From: an uncultured Paracoccaceae bacterium
GTDB lineage: Bacteria > Pseudomonadota > Alphaproteobacteria > Rhodobacterales > Rhodobacteraceae
Assembly (NCBI GenBank): GCA_947499725.1
Contig: CANMPK010000001.1
Location: 310,001 to 374,000 of the forward strand
DNA: 64,000 nt
Direction: 5' to 3'
Shown in pieces: positions 59,349-64,000 of the stretch (position 1 is the first letter of the stretch; every line of letters starts with the position of its first letter). The position numbers were made by a program, and so were the translations under genes. A model generated the notes under the pieces. The model ran no database searches and was not told the DNA's origin. It saw nothing but the letters and a program-made list of their open reading frames with translations.

Positions 59349-60081
59349 AGTTATTCGCGCTGCACATGGCCGCATCGTCCGATGACAAAAACACCACCAT
59401 CCGCGCTACGTAAACCGGATCAATCGGGTCGGGCAGGCATTGCCGATCCACTTGTTTTTCCAAAGCCTCAGGCGTGACCCAAAGGTCTTTTTGCCGCTCG
59501 GTCATGATCCAGCCGGGCACGACAGTGTTCACGCGAATACGGTGACCGCCAAGATCGCGCGCCATAGTGCGTGTCAGCCCATGCACAGCGGCTTTTGATG
59601 TCGTATAGGCCGGAAACCCACCGCCAGCTTCCCACCAGGAATTAGACCCCAAATTCACAATCGCGCCGCCACCAGCTTTAATCATCGCAGGGGCAACCGA
59701 TTGAATGGCAAAGAAGAAATGGCGGATATTGGTGGCCATACGCTCATCCCAATATTCTGGCGTGACATCTTGCCAGTCATGCCGATCATCATGCGCCGCA
59801 TTGTTCACCAACACATCCGCCGCGCCCAGATCATCTGCCAAATCCACCATGGCGGACTGAAGGGCAGGGATGTCACGCAGATCCACCTCGGCAAAAGCGT
59901 GCGGACCATCCAATTCTGCCAACAAAGCCTCAGCCTTAACGCGATCGCGGTCAATCAACCCCACCTTCGCGCCCTGCGCATCAAAGGCGCGCACAATCTC
60001 AGCGCCAATCCCATTGGCCCCGCCGGTCACAAAAACCGTCTTACCGGTCAAACTCGGATAGGTCGCAAAATCTCGCAACAT
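59323..60081 (-). CDS. SDR-family NAD-dependent oxidoreductase
   Basis: About 252 residues from the ATG at 60081; the longer frame upstream has no ribosome site. Classical SDR features: nucleotide loop VTGGANGIGAEIV, Asp after the second strand (GLIDRDR), which favours NAD, VLVNNAAHDD, the catalytic Ser in LGSNSWWEAGG and Y-x-x-x-K in AYTTSKAA. GWIMTERQKDLW and FLSSDDAAMCSAN close the fold. The substrate is unknown; sugar, polyol or hydroxyacid dehydrogenases look alike. Confidence 0.87.
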   Translation of the reverse strand: MLRDFATYPSLTGKTVFVTGGANGIGAEIVRAFDAQGAKVGLIDRDRVKAEALLAELDGPHAFAEVDLRDIPALQSAMVDLADDLGAADVLVNNAAHDDRHDWQDVTPEYWDERMATNIRHFFFAIQSVAPAMIKAGGGAIVNLGSNSWWEAGGGFPAYTTSKAAVHGLTRTMARDLGGHRIRVNTVVPGWIMTERQKDLWVTPEALEKQVDRQCLPDPIDPVYVARMVVFLSSDDAAMCSANNFMVEAGSI

Positions 60082-60157
60082 GGTGGCTCTCCTCCCAAAG
60101 ACTCTTTGAAAAAAGAAAACGCCCACCCGCGTCGAAATTCAACGTAATAAATGCGCC

Positions 60158-61234
60158 TTACGCAGATTTCAGCACAGGCCGCGCACTGCGTTTGATCTGA
60201 GCAATCAACTTGGTCTGATCCGCATTGGCCGGAATTGCCTTGGCCGAAGTCATCAAGTCCTGCGATTGGTCAAAATCAGGGAAGATCAAAGCGATCTCAT
60301 CCAATGCCTCTTGGCTTAACGTCGCTTGGGCTTCTTCACCCATCAAAAGGCTCTCGCTGGGCGCGCCATTGGCATAAAGGATCTCGTGATTGTCTAGCAG
60401 GATATGCACGTAATCAAAGGCGTCAACGGTATCGTCCACAAAGATGCCGGGCAGGGCGGTCAGGCGAATGGCAGACACCAAAACCTCATCCGCACCGCAA
60501 ATCCGTTTGGCTTGCGCTGCGCTGACCACCATCCGGTGTTGGCGCGACACCAGCAGGTCTCGCTCTGGCAAACCATTGCCCAAAGACCCAGCACTTATGC
60601 GCACCGGACATAATTTATCAGTCTGTGCCATCTGATCTGTCGTCACATGACGACGTCCCACCCAACGCACAGCCTGCACGCCGTTTTGCGTCTCGACCAG
60701 ATCACCCACCTTCACATCTGCGGCTTTCACAGCCCCAGCAGGCGTTAGAATTCTGGCATCGCCGTGGAAGCACACAAACAGCTCCACGTTATCGATAATC
60801 GCGCCAAGGCTGTCATCATTGCCCACCTCGGTCATGCGCAAGGTGTATTCACCGGGTTCTGTGAATTCCACAGGCACCGTAAAGGTCTCAAACTCATTTT
60901 CCGTAGGCAGGATGGTTTCGCGGGCGATCACCTCACCATCGGCATTCAGGATTTCAACGGTAAACCCATCTTCACCGGCCTCATCCAAAGCCGCATTGCG
61001 CAGGGCGACATCAATCGAAAGCTCCGTGACCGTTGGGTTATCAACGGTAAAGCTCTGCTCCATCTCTGTGGTGGCATTACGATTGCCATCCATCTCGGCG
61101 ACACGGTTGCTGGAACCATTTCGCAGATAGGCGTTTTAAGTATGTCTTGCTTCAATGTCGTTGCCGTCCCAGCCTGCGCTGCCACGGTCAAACGTTCCAT
61201 TTACAATGAGATTGGTTGGTGCGATCGGATTGCT
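60158..61234 (-). pseudogene. Hint-domain (hedgehog/intein) protein with broken 5' end
   Basis: From 61093 to 60158 an intact frame encodes a beta-sandwich piece (about 1-105) and a Hint_2 domain opening CFHGDARILTPAGAVKAADV, with VRWVGRRHV, SRQHRMVV and DYVHILLDNHEILYANG. Upstream in the same frame the protein clearly continues (NLIVNGTFDRGSAGWDGNDI and NAYLRNGSSNRVAEMDG), but a TAA at 61138-61136 and a TAG at 61237-61235 interrupt it, and no start codon lies between them. I read it as a decayed gene. A shortened product from the ATG at 61093 is possible but lacks a ribosome site. Confidence 0.7.
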
Positions 61235-61423
61235 CTAAAAATTGTTCTTGGCGCCATTTTTACAAAAGTAGCAGCAAATTTGAGTAAACAATATGTTAAA
61301 TTTTGGGCAAACGGCAGGGAGTGTAACTCTTGGTTGGGCCAGATAGCCCCTCCGCGACCTTTCCCACTCTTGACCATCGGCGCAGACGCAGCCACTAACG
61401 CTGCAACAACTCAAGAGGATCGT

Positions 61424-63220
61424 ATGGCGCGCCAACCTAATAATATGTCCAGCCAAAAAGACCGTGCGAAATCCAAAGACCTAAGCGCTCTACGGGCGCT
61501 GGCGCCGTTTCTGCGGCCCTATCGTGTCTTAGCGATCTGCGCCATTTTGGCCCTGATCCTCACCGCCAGCGTATCCCTGATCATGCCGCTGGCCGTGCGC
61601 CGCGTGGTGGATAATTTCAGCACCGCCGAGGATGCGCTTCTAGACCAATACTTCCTGTCAGCCATCGCCATCGCCGGGCTTTTGGCCGTCGGCACCGCCT
61701 TCCGCTACATGCTCGTCACCAAATTGGGCGAGAATGTCGTGGCTGACATTCGCAAAGCCGTCTTTGACCGCGTCATCGGCATGAGCCCGACGTTCTTTGA
61801 AAACGTCATGACCGGCGAGGTTCTCAGCCGCATCACAACCGACACCACCCTGATCCTCTCGGTGATCGGCAGCTCGATTTCTGTGGCCCTGCGCAATTTG
61901 CTGATTTTCATAGGTGGCTTGGTGCTTATGTTGCTCACCTCTGCCAAACTCGCGGGCCTCGCGTTGCTGATCGTGCCACTGGTCGTGGCCCCGATCCTGA
62001 CGCTCGGCCGCCGCCTGCGGGTTCTGTCACGCGAAAACCAGGATTGGATCGCGCAGTCCTCCGGCAAAGCCTCTGAATCGCTTCTATCGGTACAAACCGT
62101 TCAGGCCTTCACACACGAAACCCAAAGCCGTCGCCTCTTCGCAGATGTCACCAACGAGTCGCTGACCTCCGCCATGCGCCGCATCAACACCCGAGCTTTG
62201 ATGACCAGCATCGTGATCTTCCTTGTCTTTGCAGGGGTGGTGGGCGTGCTGTGGATCGGCGCAAACGATGTGCGCAGCGGCAACATGACGGTCGGCGCCT
62301 TGATACAATTTGTCATCTACGCGGTGATGACAGCCGGCTCTGTCGCCGCATTGTCTGAAATCTGGGGCGAATTGCAACGCGCGGCAGGCGCCACCGAGCG
62401 TCTTGTGGAACTGCTGAATGCCGAAGACAACGTGCAAGACCTGCCGCAAACCACCCCAATGCCGTCACCAGTGAAAGGCGCGATCTCCTTTGACAATGTG
62501 ACCTTCACATACCCATCCCGCCCAGAAGTCTCGGCGCTGGATAACGTTTCACTGAACATTCAACCGGGCGAAACCGTCGCTTTGGTGGGCCCATCCGGTG
62601 CCGGCAAAACCACGATCATCCAAATGATCCAACGGTTTTACGATCCAGCCCAAGGCCAAGTCACTTTGGATGGCGTGCCTTTGACCGACGCCGCCCGCGA
62701 TGAATTCCGCAAATCTCTCGCGCTTGTGCCGCAAGACCCTGTGATCTTTGCCGAAACCGCGCTGGAAAACATCCGCTTTGGTCGCCCAGAAGCCACCGAC
62801 GAACAGGTCTACGCCGCCGCCAAAGCCGCAGCCGCCCATGATTTCATCAGCGCATTGCCAGATGGCTATGGCAGTTATGTCGGCGAGCGTGGCGTCATGC
62901 TTTCGGGTGGTCAAAAGCAACGCATCGCCATCGCCCGCGCCATCCTGCGCGATGCGCCTGTTTTGCTTCTGGATGAAGCCACCTCTGCACTGGATGCCGA
63001 AAGCGAACGTCTTGTGCAGCAAGCGGTGGATGCGCTGTCTGCGGATCGCACCACCATCATCGTGGCGCACCGCTTGGCGACAGTGAAGAAAGCCGACCGC
63101 ATTGTGGTGATGGACGAAGGCCGCATCGTGGCCCAAGGCCGCCATGACGACTTGGTCGCCGAAGGCGGACTTTACGCCAAACTCGCGCGTTTGCAGTTTA
63201 CGGAAGGTCAAGCGGCCTAA
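61424..63220 (+). CDS. ABC exporter (transmembrane domain fused to ATPase, MsbA-like)
   Basis: 598 residues from the ATG at 61424 with AGAGGA five bases before it. Six membrane segments lie in the first 320 residues (e.g. VLAICAILALILTASVSLIM). The nucleotide domain has Walker A GPSGAGKTT, the Q-loop LVPQDPVIFAETALENIRFG, signature LSGGQKQRIAIARAI, Walker B VLLLDEATSALD and IIVAHRLATV. It forms a homodimer that exports lipids, drugs or peptides. No accessory protein is adjacent, so the substrate is open. Confidence 0.92.
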   Translation: MARQPNNMSSQKDRAKSKDLSALRALAPFLRPYRVLAICAILALILTASVSLIMPLAVRRVVDNFSTAEDALLDQYFLSAIAIAGLLAVGTAFRYMLVTKLGENVVADIRKAVFDRVIGMSPTFFENVMTGEVLSRITTDTTLILSVIGSSISVALRNLLIFIGGLVLMLLTSAKLAGLALLIVPLVVAPILTLGRRLRVLSRENQDWIAQSSGKASESLLSVQTVQAFTHETQSRRLFADVTNESLTSAMRRINTRALMTSIVIFLVFAGVVGVLWIGANDVRSGNMTVGALIQFVIYAVMTAGSVAALSEIWGELQRAAGATERLVELLNAEDNVQDLPQTTPMPSPVKGAISFDNVTFTYPSRPEVSALDNVSLNIQPGETVALVGPSGAGKTTIIQMIQRFYDPAQGQVTLDGVPLTDAARDEFRKSLALVPQDPVIFAETALENIRFGRPEATDEQVYAAAKAAAAHDFISALPDGYGSYVGERGVMLSGGQKQRIAIARAILRDAPVLLLDEATSALDAESERLVQQAVDALSADRTTIIVAHRLATVKKADRIVVMDEGRIVAQGRHDDLVAEGGLYAKLARLQFTEGQAA

Positions 63221-63250
63221 ACCGAACGCCTTCACCAAAATCAAATCATT

Positions 63251-63272
63251 CACAAAAAAAGCTTGTGTTTTT
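63251..63272 (+). terminator. Weak terminator behind the ABC exporter gene
   Basis: CACAA and TTGTG pair around an A-rich seven-base loop, followed by five T. The stem is short, so efficiency is uncertain. Confidence 0.4.
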
Positions 63273-63443
63273 CGCCGCTTAGAAAAACACTAGTCCTATC
63301 GTCATCCAAAAGACGCGTTGCCTCTGGCGCCCTTTACCTTGGGTTTGGCTTGCGTAAAGCTCCTTGTTTTGGCTGATTAGTACGACGCCCGTGTGACAAC
63401 GGGCTAAGGGAGCATCCGAGGGGCTAATAGGGAGGAGCAACTC

Positions 63444-64000
63444 ATGAGTTTCGCGTCTTGCGAGCATAGAGATCAAATCGAGGCTGAAATGCCATGGGAA
63501 GAGCGCGACGTATCCAAAACGCTCTACCAGTTTCTCACCCGTGCAAAGGACCGGTTTCCAGACCGTCCAGCCTCAAGTTACCAGATCACCTCTGGCCCCA
63601 CAGACAAGGCCGAAACCCTGACATGGCAACAATTGCATACAAAATCTGTGCAAGCCGCCAACCTGTTTCGCGGCATGGGCATCGGTGAAAAAGACGTGGT
63701 CGCCTATGTGCTGCCCAACGCCCATGAAACCCTGATCACCCTTTTGGGCGGCGCCATTGCGGGTATCGTCAACCCAATCAACCCACTGCTAGAGCCCGAT
63801 CAAATCGCAGCCATCCTGCGCGAAACCGGCGCAACGGTTGTGGTCACGCTGAAGGCCTTCCCAAAGACCGACGTGCCACAAAAAGTGGCCGAGTCTCTGC
63901 TCGATGCACCAGATGTGCACACGGTGCTAGAGGTCGATCTCAATCGTTATCTGGGCTTTCCAAAGAATGTCATCGTTCCACTGATCCGCCCGAAAAATCC
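63444..64000 (+). CDS. Acyl-CoA synthetase (AMP-binding), cut by window end
   Basis: The first 185 residues from the ATG at 63444, with GGAGGAG a few bases upstream; the rest lies beyond the window. The start of an AMP-binding domain is readable: KTLYQFLTRAKDRFPDRPAS, TLTWQQLHTKSVQAANLFRG, VVAYVLPNAHETLITLLGG and GIVNPINPLLEPDQIAAILR. It would activate a fatty or aromatic acid to its CoA ester. The P-loop and acyl-binding regions are missing, so specificity cannot be given. Confidence 0.82.
   Translation, partial: MSFASCEHRDQIEAEMPWEERDVSKTLYQFLTRAKDRFPDRPASSYQITSGPTDKAETLTWQQLHTKSVQAANLFRGMGIGEKDVVAYVLPNAHETLITLLGGAIAGIVNPINPLLEPDQIAAILRETGATVVVTLKAFPKTDVPQKVAESLLDAPDVHTVLEVDLNRYLGFPKNVIVPLIRPKN

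Noticed and set aside
60764-61423. Long in-frame extension upstream of the ABC exporter
   Set aside because: It lies antisense to the Hint gene and the ATG at 61424 has the only good ribosome site.
1-64000. CRISPR array, rRNA genes or insertion sequences
   Set aside because: No regularly spaced short repeats, no rRNA sequence and no transposase gene were seen on either strand.

Overview
The window looks like a chromosomal segment of a marine Roseobacter-group alphaproteobacterium (Rhodobacterales). The reasons are the gene families and their order: a phn C-P lyase operon with a duplicated phnE, TRAP transporters, an IalB-family protein, a Hint-domain protein remnant, a DUF4856 protein and AGGAGG-type leaders, in moderately GC-rich DNA with AT-rich islands. 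No species can be named from sequence alone.

Layout. (1) 1-9198: one tightly coupled + strand operon for making, O-acetylating and exporting an alginate-like exopolysaccharide. It holds an AlgI-type MBOAT, AlgJ- and AlgX-type SGNH proteins, AlgF, two helical-repeat periplasmic proteins and an AlgL-like lyase whose catalytic His appears to be lost. The polymerase and precursor genes are not in the window. (2) 9565-11665: an orphan LuxR-type response regulator and a D-lactate dehydrogenase-like flavoprotein. (3) 12044-26958: a split two-partner secretion locus. A 2720-residue CdiA-like exoprotein ends in a HNH-like nuclease toxin and is followed by a SUKH immunity gene. An inverted ChaN/IalB pair comes next, then a small second TpsA, one TpsB and a Sel1-repeat protein. 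(4) 27151-32761: a 5.6-kb genomic island in the 3' end of tRNA-Gly(TCC). It is bounded by a 15-bp direct repeat and carries a second 20-bp repeat just inside each end. It encodes an integrase, an excisionase-like HTH protein, replication-like genes, an unrecognised soluble/membrane protein pair and a secreted nuclease. (5) 32916-39100: a MarR regulator divergent from a TRAP transporter fused in one operon with pxpBCA, which predicts 5-oxoproline uptake and hydrolysis. (6) 39140-42384: an Ldh-type and a Gfo/Idh/MocA oxidoreductase divergent from a GntR regulator with two winged-helix domains; the gap holds a strong palindrome. (7) 42443-44119: a secreted GDPD phosphodiesterase and a small secreted protein. 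(8) 44331-56700: a complete phosphonate uptake and C-P lyase system (phnCDEE, acetyltransferase, phnF, phnGHI, a HAD phosphatase, phnJKLN, phnM). (9) 56871-64000: a DUF4856 protein, a sterol-desaturase-family protein, an SDR, a decayed Hint protein, an ABC exporter and the start of an acyl-CoA synthetase.

The likeliest candidates for something undescribed are the two-gene soluble/membrane module in the tRNA-Gly island (30724-32042), the island's paired 20-bp repeats, the two TpsA/one TpsB toxin locus with its 332-residue internal duplication, the double-winged-helix GntR with its palindrome, and the alginate-like operon with a catalytically altered lyase. All functional statements come from reading the sequence and from general family knowledge; no search was run.
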